This document shows positions 28,979-39,349 of a DNA stretch of 63,533 nucleotides, in pieces. Every line of letters starts with the position of its first letter. Position 1 is the first letter of the stretch. Made by a program: the position numbers and the translations under genes. Below the pieces are notes generated by a model. It was given only the letters and a program-made list of their open reading frames with translations. It was not told the DNA's origin and did not search any database. This DNA comes from Rhodocyclaceae bacterium (GTDB lineage: Bacteria; Pseudomonadota; Gammaproteobacteria; Burkholderiales; Rhodocyclaceae), in contig JAVBXY010000018.1 of assembly GCA_030824275.1 (NCBI GenBank), forward strand, positions 1 through 63,533, given 5' to 3'.

Positions 28979-29755
28979 ATGACCCGGATTCATTCAACCG
29001 CCATCGTTCATCCCGGTGCCGAGCTAGGGCAGGGCGTCAGCGTCGGCCCCTATTCGCTGATTGGCGAACATGTCCGCATCGACGAAGGCACCTCCGTCGG
29101 TCCTCACGTCGTCATCGCCGGCCACACTATCATTGGTCGAGACAACCGCATCTTCCAGTTTTGTTCCATCGGCGAGGAGCCGCAGGACAAGAAATACGCC
29201 GGCGAGCCGACACGACTCGAGATCGGTGACCGCAACACCATCCGCGAGTTCTGCACCTTCAACTGCGGTACCGTGCAGGACGCCGGCGTCACCCGTCTTG
29301 GCGATGACAACTGGATGATGGCCTATGTCCATCTGGCGCACGATTGCCAGGTCGGCAACAAGACCATCTTCGCCAATAATGCGCAGATCGCCGGGCACGT
29401 CCAGGTGCACGATTGGGCCATCCTCGGCGCCTATACCGCCGTGCATCAATTCGTCCGTATCGGTGCTCACAGCATCACCGCCATGGGCACCATCCTCTTG
29501 CAGGATCTGCCGCCTTTTGTCATGGCTGCCGGCAATCCGGCCGAGCCGCGCAGCATCAATGCCGAAGGTCTCAAGCGGCGCGGTTTTTCCGTCGATGCCT
29601 TGGCCGCCATCAAGCGTGCCTACAAGACGCTCTACAAGTCCGGCCTCAAGCTCGACGAAGCGCGCGCCGCCATCGCTGCCGATGCTGCCAACGAGCCAGC
29701 GCTGGGCGCACTGAGCGACTACCTGGCCGAATCGGGACGAGGGATCATCCGGTGA
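28979..29755 (+). CDS. lpxA: UDP-N-acetylglucosamine acyltransferase
   Basis: 258 residues. The beta-helix of hexapeptide repeats covers about 1-190, followed by a C-terminal helical domain (KRRGFSVDALAAIKRAYKTLYKSG). The catalytic His region is AYVHLAHDCQVGN. First step of lipid A synthesis. Its stop overlaps the GTG of lpxB. Confidence 0.97.
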   Translation: MTRIHSTAIVHPGAELGQGVSVGPYSLIGEHVRIDEGTSVGPHVVIAGHTIIGRDNRIFQFCSIGEEPQDKKYAGEPTRLEIGDRNTIREFCTFNCGTVQDAGVTRLGDDNWMMAYVHLAHDCQVGNKTIFANNAQIAGHVQVHDWAILGAYTAVHQFVRIGAHSITAMGTILLQDLPPFVMAAGNPAEPRSINAEGLKRRGFSVDALAAIKRAYKTLYKSGLKLDEARAAIAADAANEPALGALSDYLAESGRGIIR

Positions 29756-30909
29756 GCAGTGCTACCCGTGTACGCATCGCCATGGTTGCCGGCGAAGCAT
29801 CCAGCGATCAACTCGCCGCCCATCTGATCGCCGCGCTGAAGAAGCATCTGCCTGACGTCGAGTTCTATGGCATCGGCGGGCCGAAGATGCAGCGCGAAGG
29901 CTTCGACTCCCTTTGGCCCGCCGAGACGCTGGCCGTGCGCGGTTATGCCGAAGTGCTGCGCCACTACCGCAAGATCACCGGCATCCGCCGCGAGCTATTG
30001 CGCCGCCTGCTCAAGGACCGGCCCGACGCCTTCATTGGCGTCGATGGTTCCGACTTCAATCTCTGGCTGGAGAAGCGCCTCAAGCGCAAGGGCATCCCCG
30101 CCATCCACTTCGTCAGCCCATCGATCTGGGCCTGGCGCCGCAACCGGATGCAGAAAATCATCCAGTCGGTTACCCACATCCTGGCCATCTATCCCTTCGA
30201 GCCCGAGTTGTACGAAGGCACGCCGGTCAAGTGCAGCTATGTCGGCCATCCGCTGGCCGACGTGGTACCGCTGGACATCGACCAAAAGGCCGTGCGCGAA
30301 CGCCTCGGCGTGGCACCTGATCGGCCTGTCTTCGCGCTGTTGCCGGGCAGCCGCCAGTCCGAACTGCAATACATGGCCGAGACCTTCATCGAAACGGCGA
30401 AGCTGTTGCTGGAGCGCTATCCCTCGGCCCATTTCCTCGTCCCGCTGGTGTCGCGGGAAACCCGGCTCCAGTTCGAGACGGCCCTGTGGAAACTGAAGGC
30501 CGACGAAATGCCCTTCACCCTGATGTTCGGCCACGCTGCCGATGCCGTCGCCGCCAGCGATGCGGTACTGGTCGCCAGCGGCACGGCGACGCTGGAAACG
30601 GCGCTCGTCGGGCGGCCGATGGTCATCGCCTACAAGATGTCGCCCTGGTCCTGGCGCCTGATGCGCGGCATGCGGTATCTGCCCTGGGTTGGCCTGCCCA
30701 ACATCCTCGCCGGCCGCTACGTGGTGCCTGAATTTTTGCAGGACGACGCGACGCCGGAAAATCTTGCCCAGGCCCTGGGCAATCTGCTGGTGGATCGCCA
30801 GGCCCGCGCCGGCATCACGCGGGTTTTCGACCGGCTCCATCGTCGCTTGCGCCAGGACACGGCGCAGAAGGCCGCTGCGGCCGTATTGCCCTACTTGCAA
30901 AAGGCATGA
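29752..30909 (+). CDS. lpxB: Lipid-A-disaccharide synthase
   Basis: 385 residues. The GTG at 29752 ([23 protein letters not shown]) overlaps the lpxA stop in a GTGA junction. Family blocks are [32 protein letters not shown] and [11 protein letters not shown]. The longer frame to 29413 lies inside lpxA and is a shadow. It joins the two lipid A sugar precursors at the inner membrane. Confidence 0.96.
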   Translation: MSSATRVRIAMVAGEASSDQLAAHLIAALKKHLPDVEFYGIGGPKMQREGFDSLWPAETLAVRGYAEVLRHYRKITGIRRELLRRLLKDRPDAFIGVDGSDFNLWLEKRLKRKGIPAIHFVSPSIWAWRRNRMQKIIQSVTHILAIYPFEPELYEGTPVKCSYVGHPLADVVPLDIDQKAVRERLGVAPDRPVFALLPGSRQSELQYMAETFIETAKLLLERYPSAHFLVPLVSRETRLQFETALWKLKADEMPFTLMFGHAADAVAASDAVLVASGTATLETALVGRPMVIAYKMSPWSWRLMRGMRYLPWVGLPNILAGRYVVPEFLQDDATPENLAQALGNLLVDRQARAGITRVFDRLHRRLRQDTAQKAAAAVLPYLQKA

Positions 30910-31481
30910 GTCGGCTCGTCTGCGGTGTAGACGAAGCCGGTCGCGGGCCGCTCGCCGGTCCGGTGTATGCGGCAGCGGTAATCCTCGATCCGTCCAGGCC
31001 GATAGATGGATTGGACGACTCCAAAAAACTCTCCGAGAAAAAACGCGAGCGTCTGGAAATCGAAATCCGTGAAAAGGCTTTTGCCTTTTCGGTTGCTTTC
31101 GCCACCGTCGAGGAAATCGACGAAATCAACATCCTCCAGGCCACCATGTTGGCCATGCGCCGCGCCGTCGAGGGCTTGTCCATCACTCCAGCCGAAGCGC
31201 TGATCGATGGCAATCGCTGCCCACCGCTCGCAATTCCCGCCCGCGCCATCATCGGCGGCGACGCGCTGGAACCGGCCATCTCAGCGGCTTCCATTCTCGC
31301 CAAGACGGCCCGCGACGCCGAGATGCGACGCATCCACGAGGCCTTTCCCCAGTACGCGCTGGATCGCCACAAGGGCTACGATACGGCGGCGCATCGTGCC
31401 GCCTTGGCCATCCACGGTCCGGCACCCTTTCACCGGCGCAGCTTCGCGCCCATCCGCATCCTCCTGGAGAACCGCTCATGA
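30906..31481 (+). CDS. rnhB: Ribonuclease HII
   Basis: 191 residues. Active-site motif [18 protein letters not shown] (Asp-Glu), [11 protein letters not shown], the third acidic region EALIDGN, and [14 protein letters not shown]. It removes RNA from RNA-DNA hybrids. ATGA junctions connect it to lpxB and to the next gene. Confidence 0.96.
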   Translation: MSRLVCGVDEAGRGPLAGPVYAAAVILDPSRPIDGLDDSKKLSEKKRERLEIEIREKAFAFSVAFATVEEIDEINILQATMLAMRRAVEGLSITPAEALIDGNRCPPLAIPARAIIGGDALEPAISAASILAKTARDAEMRRIHEAFPQYALDRHKGYDTAAHRAALAIHGPAPFHRRSFAPIRILLENRS

Positions 31482-31924
31482 TCCGCGTCCTCATCCTTCT
31501 TCATCTGCTCGGCGTCATCGTCTGGATCGGCGGCATGGCCTTTGCCCACTTCTGCCTGCGTCCGGTAGCCGCCGCGCAGCTGCCGCCGCCGCAACGTTTG
31601 CCGTTGCTGGCCGCCGTACTCGGTCGTTTCTTCGCCATCGTCAGTGCCGCCTTGGTGCTGATCTGGATCAGCGGCATTGTTCGCTTCATGCAGGTCGGTG
31701 GCGCCAATCTGCCGCCGCACTGGCATGCGATGTCAGGAGTCGGCGCTGGCATGACGGCGATTTTCCTGCTCATCATGCTGCGCTACTATCCGCGCCTTAA
31801 GGCTGCCGTCGCCACGCAAACCTGGCCTGCTGGTGGCGCGGCCATGGATGTCATTCGCAAGCTGGTTTTCGTCAACCTGATCCTCGGCGTCGTTACCGTA
31901 GCCATCGCCGTACTTGGCGCCTGA
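31478..31924 (+). CDS. CopD-like four-helix membrane protein
   Basis: 148 residues, four membrane helices (about 4-20, 50-75, 88-108, 126-147). The opening [17 protein letters not shown] and the spaced His residues resemble the CopD/copper-resistance integral membrane domain, but at about half the usual length. Possibly heme- or copper-related; function unproven. Its start overlaps the rnhB stop. Confidence 0.65.
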   Translation: MIRVLILLHLLGVIVWIGGMAFAHFCLRPVAAAQLPPPQRLPLLAAVLGRFFAIVSAALVLIWISGIVRFMQVGGANLPPHWHAMSGVGAGMTAIFLLIMLRYYPRLKAAVATQTWPAGGAAMDVIRKLVFVNLILGVVTVAIAVLGA

Positions 31925-31931
31925 CATATCC

Positions 31932-32714
31932 ATGAAGCGGATCAGCTCCCGCGACAACGCCTTCTTCAAGGCCCTGCGCGAACTGACCGATGATCATCGC
32001 GCGCCCCGTCGGCGTGGCGAAACCCTGGCCGACGGCATCCACTTGGTCAGCGTTTGCCTTGAGCGGGGTGTCGAGATCCGCCAACTCGTCGTCAGTGAAT
32101 CCGGCCTGCGCAATCCCGAGGTGGCGGCCCTGGTCACTGGCCGCGACTGTATCGAACTCAGCGACGCCCTGTTCCGCGAGGCGACCGGAGTGGCCCATCC
32201 GACCGGCGTCGCCGCCGTGATCGCAATTCCCCCACCAAGCGAGGCACCGCTGCAAGGCGATGCCATCCTGCTCGACGCCGTGCAGGATGCGGGCAATGTC
32301 GGTACTCTGCTGCGCACCGCTTCCGCTGCCGGCATTCGTCACGCGGTGCTGGGCACCGGTTGCGCAGGAGCCTGGACGCCGCGCGTGCTGCGGGCCGGGC
32401 AGGGCGCGCATTTCAGTCTCGATATCCGCGAGCAGGCTGAGCTGGCGTCAGTCGTGGCAGATTTCGGCGGTACCAGCATCGCTACCGTGGCGCGGGATGG
32501 GAAAAGCCTCTACGACCTCAATCTACGAGGCCCCGTCGCCTGGCTGCTGGGCAACGAAGGCGCGGGCCTTTCGCCTAGTCTGGAAGCCGCTGCAAGCGCA
32601 CGGGCGACGATTCCGCTGGCCGCTGGCACCGAGTCCCTCAATGTCGCCGCCGCAGCGGCGGTATGCCTCTTCGAGGCGTGTCGCCAGCGCCGACTTTCTC
32701 CTGGGCAATCCTAA
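31932..32714 (+). CDS. TrmH/SpoU-family RNA 2'-O-methyltransferase
   Basis: 260 residues from the ATG at 31932 ([18 protein letters not shown]). An N-terminal L30e-like substrate-binding domain is followed by the knotted SPOUT domain. Motif 1 is [18 protein letters not shown], motif 2 [11 protein letters not shown], motif 3 [18 protein letters not shown]. Probably modifies rRNA or tRNA ribose; the exact site is not readable. The last 13 codons overlap a copy of the 25-bp repeat that lies downstream of the convergent ppsR. Confidence 0.9.
   Translation: MKRISSRDNAFFKALRELTDDHRAPRRRGETLADGIHLVSVCLERGVEIRQLVVSESGLRNPEVAALVTGRDCIELSDALFREATGVAHPTGVAAVIAIPPPSEAPLQGDAILLDAVQDAGNVGTLLRTASAAGIRHAVLGTGCAGAWTPRVLRAGQGAHFSLDIREQAELASVVADFGGTSIATVARDGKSLYDLNLRGPVAWLLGNEGAGLSPSLEAAASARATIPLAAGTESLNVAAAAAVCLFEACRQRRLSPGQS
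32674..32698 (-). repeat. Dispersed 25-bp repeat, post-stop copy (ppsR)
   Basis: 20 of 25 positions match, with the GTCGGCGCTGGCG core intact. On the minus strand it starts 12 nt after the ppsR stop in the sense orientation. It also falls inside the 3' end of the convergent methyltransferase gene. Confidence 0.7.
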
Positions 32715-33547
32715 TACGTCTTGCGGTCCAGCTTCACCGTCTGCATCAATGTCGCCGAGATTTCTTCGATGGACTTGGTGGTCGAATCCAGCCAGCGCAC
32801 GCCTTCGCGGCGCATCATCTTCTGCGCCTGTTCGATCTCCCAGCGGCAGTTCTCGATGGAGGCATATTTGCTGTCCGGCCGGCGCTCCTGACGAATCGAT
32901 GCCAGACGATCCGCGCCGATGGTCAGGCCAAAGAGCTTATGGCGATGCTTCACCAGTCCGTCGGGCAGCTTTCCCCGCTCGAAGTCTTCCGGGATCAGCG
33001 GATAGTTGGCGGCCTTGATGCCGAACTGGAGTGCGAGGTAAAGACTAGTTGGTGTTTTGCCGCTGCGCGATACGCCGACCAGAATCACGTCGGCCTTGTC
33101 CAGCTCAGTGTTGGACACACCATCGTCGTGGGTCATCGTGAAGTTGATAGCCTCGATGCGCGCCAGATACTCCATCGAGTTCGCCCCGCTGTGGGTGCGA
33201 CCGATGGTGTGGGTGGATTTGACGCCCAGGGTTTCCTCCAACGGCGCGATGAAGGCGGCGAAAAAGTCCAGGATCAGCGCATCGGCATCGCGGATGATGG
33301 CGGCGACTTCCGGGTTCACCAGCGTAGATACAACGATCGGACGCGGATTGCCATTGGCGCCCACTTCGGCAATGCGGGCGACGCAATCCCGGGCCTTTTC
33401 AGGTGAGTCGACGAAGGGCATGCGAATCTGCTCGTAGCGGACGCCTTCGAACTGGGAAAGCAGGCTGTGGCCCAGGGTTTCGGCGGTGATGCCGGTGCCG
33501 TCGGAAACAATGAACACGGTGCGTTGGGGGGTATTTTCAGTGGGCAT
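32711..33547 (-). CDS. ppsR: PEP synthase regulatory protein (bifunctional kinase/pyrophosphorylase)
   Basis: 278 residues from the ATG at 33547 ([23 protein letters not shown]); a TTG one codon upstream is also open. The DUF299 family P-loop is [18 protein letters not shown]. It inactivates PEP synthase by ADP-dependent phosphorylation and reactivates it by phosphorolysis. It is divergent from its target ppsA, a very common pairing. Confidence 0.95.
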   Translation of the reverse strand: MPTENTPQRTVFIVSDGTGITAETLGHSLLSQFEGVRYEQIRMPFVDSPEKARDCVARIAEVGANGNPRPIVVSTLVNPEVAAIIRDADALILDFFAAFIAPLEETLGVKSTHTIGRTHSGANSMEYLARIEAINFTMTHDDGVSNTELDKADVILVGVSRSGKTPTSLYLALQFGIKAANYPLIPEDFERGKLPDGLVKHRHKLFGLTIGADRLASIRQERRPDSKYASIENCRWEIEQAQKMMRREGVRWLDSTTKSIEEISATLMQTVKLDRKTY

Positions 33548-33637
33548 CAAAAATCTCGAGAATCCAAAAAACCTCTAGGGCTAAAGGCGATAAAATACCG
33601 CGTTTTCCATCTCGCTCCTCACCGAAAGGCTTTTTTC

Positions 33638-36028
33638 ATGAGTTCCTTAGCCAGCCGCTACGCCATTGCTTTCGACCACCTGCGCATGACCGACGTCGGT
33701 GAAGTGGGCGGAAAGAACGCCTCCCTTGGCGAGATGATCAGCCAACTGGCCGCCAAGGGTGTTCGCGTCCCCGGCGGTTTCGCCACTACGGCCGCTGCCT
33801 ATCGCGAGTTTCTTGCCCATCAGGGCCTAGCCGACAAGATCAATGCCGCCCTCGATGCGCTGAACGTGGATGACGTAGATACGCTGGCCAAGACCGGCGC
33901 CAAGATTCGCCAGTGGGTCGTGGATACGCCCTTCCCGACCAAGCTGGAAGACGAGATCAAGAAGGAATACGAAGCCTTGATCGCTGTCAGCGGCGCCGGC
34001 GCTTCCTTTGCCGTGCGCTCCTCCGCCACCGCCGAAGACCTGCCCGACGCCTCCTTCGCCGGCCAGCAGGAAAGCTTCCTCAATATCCACGGCTACGAAA
34101 ACATCCTCCACGCCATCAAGGAAGTCTTCGCCTCGCTCTACAACGACCGCGCCATCGCCTACCGTGTGCACAAGGGCTTCGCCCACGCCGAGGTAGCCCT
34201 GTCCGCCGGCGTACAGCGCATGGTGCGTTCCGACACCGGCGCTTCCGGTGTGATGTTCACCATCGATACCGAGTCCGGCTTTGACCAGGTCGCCTTCATC
34301 ACCGCCAGCTACGGCCTCGGCGAAACCGTCGTGCAGGGTGCGGTGAACCCTGACGAGTTTTATGTGCACAAACCCACTCTGGCCCTGGGCAAGCCCTCGA
34401 TCATCCGCCGTAACATGGGCAGCAAGATGATCAAGATGATCTTCACCGAATCCCGTCAGGCTGGCCGCAGCACCGCCACCGTGGATGTCGAGGAAGCCCT
34501 GCGCAACCGCTATTCCCTGAATGATGCGGACATCCTGGAACTCGCCCGTTACGCCATCATCATCGAACAGCATTACCAGCGGCCGATGGACATCGAGTGG
34601 GGCAAGGACGGTCAGGACGGCAAGCTCTACATTCTCCAGGCACGGCCCGAGACTGTGAAGTCGCAGGAAGCCCAGGCCGGTAACGTGATGGAGAAGTACA
34701 AGCTCAAGCAGCATGGCAAGGTGCTCACCAGCGGCCGTGCCATCGGCCAGAAGATCGGCGCCGGTCCCGTGCGCATCGTGAAAGACCCGGCCGAGATGAA
34801 CCGTGTTCAAGACGGTGACGTGCTGGTCGCTGACATGACCGACCCGAACTGGGAGCCGGTGATGAAGCGCGCCTCCGCCATCGTCACCAATCGCGGCGGC
34901 CGTACCTGCCACGCCGCCATCATCGCCCGTGAACTGGGCATCCCCGCCATCGTCGGCTGCGGCAATGCCACCAGTTCGCTGGAAGAGGGCGAGAAGGTCA
35001 CCGTCTCCTGCGCCGAGGGCGATACCGGCTACGTCTATCGCGGCGCCCTTGACTTCGAGGTCATCACCACCGATATCGGCAATCTGCCGCCGCTGCCGGT
35101 CAAGATCATGATGAACGTCGGCAATCCGGAGCTGGCCTTCGAGTTCGCCCAGATTCCCAACGGCGGCGTCGGCCTCGCGCGCCTGGAGTTCGTCATCAAC
35201 AACATGATCGGCATTCACCCCAAGGCGATTCTCGAAATCGACCAGGTGCCGGCCTCACTGCGCGACGAGATCAAGCGCCGTTCGCGTGGCTACGCTTCAC
35301 CCGAGACCTTCTTCGTCGAGAAGCTGGCCGAAGGCGTCGCCACCATCGCCGCCGCCTTCTACCCGCAGCCGGTGATCGTGCGCCTCTCCGACTTCAAGTC
35401 CAATGAATACCGCAAGCTGCTCGGCGGCGAGATATACGAGCCCGAGGAAGAGAACCCCATGCTCGGCTTCCGTGGCGCCTCGCGCTACGTCGCCACCTCC
35501 TTCCGCGACTGCTTTGAGCTGGAGTGCCGCGCCATGAAGCGCGTGCGCAACGACATGGGCCTGACCAACGTGCAGATCATGGTGCCCTTCGTGCGCACCG
35601 TCGAAGAAGGCCGTGGCGTTGTCGAACTGCTGGCCTCCCACGGCCTGCGTCGCGGCGAGAACGAGCTCAAGCTGATCATGATGTGCGAGATTCCGTCGAA
35701 TGCCCTGCTGGCAGAGGAGTTCCTCGAATACTTCGACGGCTTCTCCATCGGCTCCAACGACCTGACCCAGCTCACGCTGGGCCTCGACCGCGACTCGGGC
35801 CTCGTCGCCCACGCCTTCGACGAGCGCGATCCGGCGGTGAAGAAGCTGCTGTCCATGGCCATCTCCACCTGCAACCGCCTCGGCAAGTACGTCGGTATCT
35901 GCGGCCAGGGCCCGTCGGATCACGCTGACTTCGCCGAGTGGCTGATGGACGAAGGCATCCAGACGATCTCGCTGAATCCTGATACCGTGATCGACACTTG
36001 GTTGAAGTTGGCCAGCCACAAAAAGTAA
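33638..36028 (+). CDS. ppsA: Phosphoenolpyruvate synthase
   Basis: 796 residues from the ATG at 33638 ([21 protein letters not shown]). The N-terminal ATP-grasp domain includes [11 protein letters not shown]. The swivelling phosphohistidine domain has [18 protein letters not shown], with His425 as the likely phospho-carrier. The C-terminal PEP-binding barrel has [19 protein letters not shown]. It converts pyruvate to PEP for gluconeogenesis, consistent with growth on acids or fatty acids. Controlled by PpsR next door. Confidence 0.97.
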   Translation: MSSLASRYAIAFDHLRMTDVGEVGGKNASLGEMISQLAAKGVRVPGGFATTAAAYREFLAHQGLADKINAALDALNVDDVDTLAKTGAKIRQWVVDTPFPTKLEDEIKKEYEALIAVSGAGASFAVRSSATAEDLPDASFAGQQESFLNIHGYENILHAIKEVFASLYNDRAIAYRVHKGFAHAEVALSAGVQRMVRSDTGASGVMFTIDTESGFDQVAFITASYGLGETVVQGAVNPDEFYVHKPTLALGKPSIIRRNMGSKMIKMIFTESRQAGRSTATVDVEEALRNRYSLNDADILELARYAIIIEQHYQRPMDIEWGKDGQDGKLYILQARPETVKSQEAQAGNVMEKYKLKQHGKVLTSGRAIGQKIGAGPVRIVKDPAEMNRVQDGDVLVADMTDPNWEPVMKRASAIVTNRGGRTCHAAIIARELGIPAIVGCGNATSSLEEGEKVTVSCAEGDTGYVYRGALDFEVITTDIGNLPPLPVKIMMNVGNPELAFEFAQIPNGGVGLARLEFVINNMIGIHPKAILEIDQVPASLRDEIKRRSRGYASPETFFVEKLAEGVATIAAAFYPQPVIVRLSDFKSNEYRKLLGGEIYEPEEENPMLGFRGASRYVATSFRDCFELECRAMKRVRNDMGLTNVQIMVPFVRTVEEGRGVVELLASHGLRRGENELKLIMMCEIPSNALLAEEFLEYFDGFSIGSNDLTQLTLGLDRDSGLVAHAFDERDPAVKKLLSMAISTCNRLGKYVGICGQGPSDHADFAEWLMDEGIQTISLNPDTVIDTWLKLASHKK

Positions 36029-36034
36029 ATCGAC

Positions 36035-36475
36035 ATGAGCCTCCTCTGGTGGCACTGGATGGTCCTCGGGCTAGGGCTGGGCGTGGCGGAACTCGTCGTG
36101 CCCAGTTTCTTCCTGATCTGGTTCGGGCTCGGCGCGCTGCTCGTCGGCCTGGCCCTGCTGGCCGTGCCGGACATGTCGCCAGCGGCGCAAATCCTGTTGT
36201 GGACCATCGCTTCGGCGGTGATGACGGCGTTGTGGTTCAAGGTTTTCCGCAACAAGCTCGACCGCACGCGCTCCGGTCAGGCCGACGAAGCCCTGGGCGA
36301 AATAGGCGTGCTGGTGCGGGCCGTGCAGCCCTTTGAAAAGGGCGAGGTGCGTTTTCAGAAGCCGGTGATGGGTTCCGAAGTCTGGTCCTGCATCGCTGAC
36401 GAGGCCATCGCCGCCGGCGAACGGGTCAAGGTGCTGGCCGTCGATGGCCAGTTGTTGAAGGTCGGCAAGTCCTGA
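36035..36475 (+). CDS. NfeD-like membrane protein
   Basis: 146 residues. Two to three N-terminal membrane helices (about 5-75: WHWMVLGLGLGVAELVVPSFFLIWFGLGALLVG), then a small soluble OB-fold domain (about 90-146). NfeD proteins pair with SPFH/stomatin proteins, and the next gene is one. Probable role in membrane microdomain or protein quality control. Confidence 0.88.
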   Translation: MSLLWWHWMVLGLGLGVAELVVPSFFLIWFGLGALLVGLALLAVPDMSPAAQILLWTIASAVMTALWFKVFRNKLDRTRSGQADEALGEIGVLVRAVQPFEKGEVRFQKPVMGSEVWSCIADEAIAAGERVKVLAVDGQLLKVGKS

Positions 36476-36497
36476 TCAACCAATCGAGGGGAGCACC

Positions 36498-37352
36498 ATG
36501 GGCGAGTTCATGATTTTCGTCATCGCGATATTCGTCTTCGTCGCCGTCACCATCGCCAAGGGCGTGCGCATCGTGCCCCAGGGCGAGGAATGGATCGTCG
36601 AGCGCCTGGGCAAGTACCACGGCACGCTGAAACCCGGTCTCAACATCATCATTCCCTACCTTGACCAGGTGCGCTACAAGCTGGTCACCAAGGACATCAT
36701 CCTTGACGTGCAGGAACAGGAAGTCATCACCAAGGACAACGCGGTGATTCTCACCAACGCCATCGCCTTCATCAAGGTCACCGACCCGATCAAGGCGGTG
36801 TACGGTGTGACGGACTTCTCCGAAGCCATCCGCAACATGATCATGACCACGCTGCGTTCGATCATTGGCGAGATGACTCTCGACGAAGCGCTGTCCAATC
36901 GCGACAAGATCAAGGCTCGCCTGCGCGAAGGCGTCGCCGATGAAGCCATCGACTGGGGCCTGACGGTGAAGTCGGTCGAGATCCAGGACATCAATCCCTC
37001 CGAATCCATGCAGCGCGCCATGGAAGCGCAGGCCTCTGCCGAGCGCGAGCGCAAGGCCATGGTCACCAAGGCCGAGGGCACCAAGCAATCCACCATCCTC
37101 AATGCCGAGGCGCAATTGCAAGCCGCCAAGCTGCAAGCCGAGGCGCAGATCACCCTGGCCGACGCCTCTGCCGAGGCCATCAAGCGCGTCGCCGCCGCCA
37201 TCGGTGCCGAAGATGCGCCGATGCGCTACATGCTCGGCGAGAAATACATCAGCGCTATTGGCAATCTCGCCAAGTCGGACAACGCCAAGACGGTGCTGAT
37301 ACCCGCCGACATCCAGGAGACCCTGCGCGGCATTCTGGGCAGTCGCAAGTAA
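36498..37352 (+). CDS. SPFH/stomatin-family protein (QmcA-like)
   Basis: 284 residues. One N-terminal membrane helix (FMIFVIAIFVFVAVTIAKG), then the SPFH domain (VPQGEEWIVERLGKYHGTLKPGLN, VQEQEVITKDNAV) and a coiled-coil Ala/Glu-rich stretch (about 185-235). Companion of the NfeD-like protein directly upstream. These form large ring or cage complexes at the inner membrane, often with FtsH. Confidence 0.92.
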   Translation: MGEFMIFVIAIFVFVAVTIAKGVRIVPQGEEWIVERLGKYHGTLKPGLNIIIPYLDQVRYKLVTKDIILDVQEQEVITKDNAVILTNAIAFIKVTDPIKAVYGVTDFSEAIRNMIMTTLRSIIGEMTLDEALSNRDKIKARLREGVADEAIDWGLTVKSVEIQDINPSESMQRAMEAQASAERERKAMVTKAEGTKQSTILNAEAQLQAAKLQAEAQITLADASAEAIKRVAAAIGAEDAPMRYMLGEKYISAIGNLAKSDNAKTVLIPADIQETLRGILGSRK

Positions 37353-37369
37353 GGCGTACCGACAAACGC

Positions 37370-38059
37370 ATGCGCCTGCTGGCTTTTGAAACCGCGACGC
37401 GGCGCCTCTCCGTTGCCCTCTGGCAGGACGGCGAACTGATCGAACGCGCCGAGGATCTGCCCAACGGCGGTTCCGACCGCCTGTTGCCCTGGGTGCAGCA
37501 ACTCCTCGCGGAGGCCGGCATCAGCCTCAAGCAAATCGATGGCATCGCCTTCGGCGCCGGTCCCGGAGGCTTCACCGGCCTGCGCCTATCCTGCGGCGTG
37601 AGCCAGGGCCTCGCTTACGGGCTGGACATTCCCGTCGTCCCCGTCGCGACGCTGGAAGCCCTCGCCTTGGCCGCCGCCGAGCCACTGGTCTGGGCCGTGC
37701 TCGATGCGCGCATGAACGAGGTCTACGCCGCCGCCTATGCCGTCGCGGGCGATGCGGTGAGCGAACTCATGGCCCCGATTTGCGTCCCGCCCGCCGTCGC
37801 GCCAGCGCCGACTTTTTCCGGCGGCACGGGCGTCGGCGACGGCTTCGCTACCTATGGTGACGGCCTGCGCGCCCGCAAGCCCGATCTCGCCCAGGTGCGC
37901 GCCGACGTCTATCCGACTGCCGCCGCCGTCGCTCGTCTGGCCGCCCCCGTGTTCGCGCGCGGCGCCGGTGTCCCTGCCGCCGAGGCCCAGCCGATCTATG
38001 TCCGCGACAAGGTCGCGCTCACCACCGCCGAGCGCCTCGCCCGGGGCGGCGTGCGATGA
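37370..38059 (+). CDS. tsaB: tRNA threonylcarbamoyladenosine biosynthesis protein TsaB
   Basis: 229 residues. The N-terminus MRLLAFETATRRLSVALW and the block GIAFGAGPGGFTGLRL are diagnostic. It is the non-catalytic partner of TsaD for t6A37 in tRNA. The variable region around residues 141-149 encodes VAPAPTF from a copy of the 25-bp repeat. Its stop overlaps the rimI start. Confidence 0.94.
   Translation: MRLLAFETATRRLSVALWQDGELIERAEDLPNGGSDRLLPWVQQLLAEAGISLKQIDGIAFGAGPGGFTGLRLSCGVSQGLAYGLDIPVVPVATLEALALAAAEPLVWAVLDARMNEVYAAAYAVAGDAVSELMAPICVPPAVAPAPTFSGGTGVGDGFATYGDGLRARKPDLAQVRADVYPTAAAVARLAAPVFARGAGVPAAEAQPIYVRDKVALTTAERLARGGVR
37792..37816 (-). repeat. Dispersed 25-bp repeat inside tsaB
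   Basis: 23 of 25 positions match. Antisense to tsaB, codons 141-149, encoding AVAPAPTF in the common phase, in a part of TsaB that is variable in the family. Confidence 0.85.
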
Positions 38060-38493
38060 ACTATCTGCCCATGGGCGAGGCCGATCTCGACGCCGTGACG
38101 GCGGCCGAAGATCGCATCTACCCCTTCCCCTGGACGCGGGGCAATTTCCTCGACTCGCTGAACAGCGGGCACACCGTGCTGCTGGCCCGCGAAGAAGGCC
38201 GCCTGGCCGGCTATGCCGTGATGATGCAAGTCCTCGACGAAGCCCACCTGCTCAACATCAGCGTACTGCCCGAGCTGCAAGGTGGTGGGCGCGGCACGGC
38301 CCTGCTGGGCCATCTTTTCGCCACAGCGAAGGATCAGGGCGCCACGCGCATGTTCCTCGAAGTGCGGCCCAGCAACCTCGCTGGCCAGCGCCTCTACCTG
38401 CGCCACGGCTTCCTCGAAATCGGCCGCCGCAAAGCGTACTATCCAGCCCTCGAAGGACGCGAGGATGCCATCGTGATGGCGCGGGATTTATGA
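38056..38493 (+). CDS. rimI: Ribosomal-protein-S18-alanine N-acetyltransferase
   Basis: 145 residues of the GNAT fold. The acetyl-CoA loop is LPELQGGGRGTALLGHLF (Q/R-x-x-G-x-G/A type), followed by EVRPSNLAGQRLYLRHGFLEIGRRKAYY, the RimI signature. Clusters with tsaB in many bacteria. Confidence 0.94.
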   Translation: MNYLPMGEADLDAVTAAEDRIYPFPWTRGNFLDSLNSGHTVLLAREEGRLAGYAVMMQVLDEAHLLNISVLPELQGGGRGTALLGHLFATAKDQGATRMFLEVRPSNLAGQRLYLRHGFLEIGRRKAYYPALEGREDAIVMARDL

Positions 38494-38494
38494 A

Positions 38495-39226
38495 ATGAAC
38501 CGGGAACAGACACTGCGCGAAATGGGCCTCGGCCCGCTGTGGAAGCTGCGCGCTGCGCCGCAGGCTGATGAAGTGACGGCGCCAGTCGCGGCACCGATGG
38601 CCGCGCAAACCACGGCGCCAGCCGTCGATGCTCCCGCTGCAATCACACCGCCCCCCGCCGCCGGCATGGGCTGGGACGAACTCGCCGCCACCGTCGCGGC
38701 GTGTCGCCAGTGCCGACTTTGCGAAGCCCGCAAGCAGGCCGTGCTCGGTGTCGGCGACCGCAATGCCGACTGGCTCTTCGTTGGCGAAGGGCCTGGCGCC
38801 GACGAGGACGAAAAGGGCGAACCCTTCGTCGGCCAGGCCGGCAAACTGCTCGACAGCATGCTCGCCGCCATCGATCTCAAACGCGGCAACGACGTCTACA
38901 TCGGCAATGCCGTGAAATGCCGGCCGCCCAACAACCGCACCCCCGAGCCCGAAGAGACGGCCGCCTGCTGGCCCTATCTGGAACGCCAGATCGAACTGCT
39001 CCAGCCCAAACTCATCATCGCCCTCGGCCGCCCCGCCGCACAAAGCCTGCTGCAAACCGAAGTAAAGATCGGTGCCTCACGGGGCAAGCTGCACCGTTAC
39101 AAAGACATCCCCGTGGTGGTGACCTATCACCCCGCCTACCTGCTGCGCAATCTGCCGGACAAGGCCCTGGCTTGGGAAGACCTGGTCTTCATGCGGCGGA
39201 CGATGCGGGAGTTGAAGGCCGGCTGA
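38495..39226 (+). CDS. Uracil-DNA glycosylase, family 4-type with 4Fe-4S cluster
   Basis: 243 residues. The first ~60 residues are a low-complexity Ala/Pro linker. The catalytic domain follows, with the likely cluster ligands Cys70 and Cys73 (CRQC), Cys142 and Cys158, spaced as in family 4. Uracil pocket motif VGEGPGADEDEKGEPFVGQAG, and C-terminal motif YHPAYLLR. It removes uracil from DNA. The codons for Cys70-Cys76 overlap a weaker copy of the 25-bp repeat. Confidence 0.93.
   Translation: MNREQTLREMGLGPLWKLRAAPQADEVTAPVAAPMAAQTTAPAVDAPAAITPPPAAGMGWDELAATVAACRQCRLCEARKQAVLGVGDRNADWLFVGEGPGADEDEKGEPFVGQAGKLLDSMLAAIDLKRGNDVYIGNAVKCRPPNNRTPEPEETAACWPYLERQIELLQPKLIIALGRPAAQSLLQTEVKIGASRGKLHRYKDIPVVVTYHPAYLLRNLPDKALAWEDLVFMRRTMRELKAG
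38697..38721 (-). repeat. Weak copy of the 25-bp repeat inside udg
   Basis: 20 of 25 positions match. Antisense to the gene. The encoded CRQCRLC is required by the glycosylase family, so the match may be chance or may be held in place by the protein. Confidence 0.35.
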
Positions 39227-39235
39227 GCTGCTTGG

Positions 39236-39260
39236 AAAAGTCGGCCCTGGCGGTACGGCG
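39236..39260 (+). repeat. Dispersed 25-bp repeat, post-stop copy (udg)
   Basis: 24 of 25 positions match. It starts 9 nt after the udg stop in the sense orientation. Confidence 0.9.
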
Positions 39261-39272
39261 AAGAACTTTGTG

Positions 39273-39293
39273 TGTATTGACAAGGTCAATACA
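39273..39293. promoter_or_regulatory. 21-bp palindromic operator/promoter candidate
   Basis: TGTATTGAC-AAG-GTCAATACA is a perfect inverted repeat and contains a TTGACA that could be a -35 box. It lies 56 bp before the ribbon-helix-helix-like gene at 39350, which makes it a candidate autoregulatory site. Confidence 0.6.
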
Positions 39294-39349
39294 TAAGTTC
39301 ATGGTGCAGTTTTCTGTCCGGCGAGCAAGCAGCGAGGAAAGACGAGACC

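Noticed and set aside
31735..31759. 20/25 match to the repeat in the CopD-like gene
   Set aside because: The VGAGMTA coding fits a membrane helix and the variable middle does not match; too weak to call.
33827..35218. Long open frames antisense to real genes (also 1268-2830, 22122-23189, 45281-46705, 61277-62599)
   Set aside because: Each lies fully opposite a well-recognised gene, has no family match and skewed composition (His/Gly/Asp/Arg-rich). They are codon-bias shadows of GC-rich genes.
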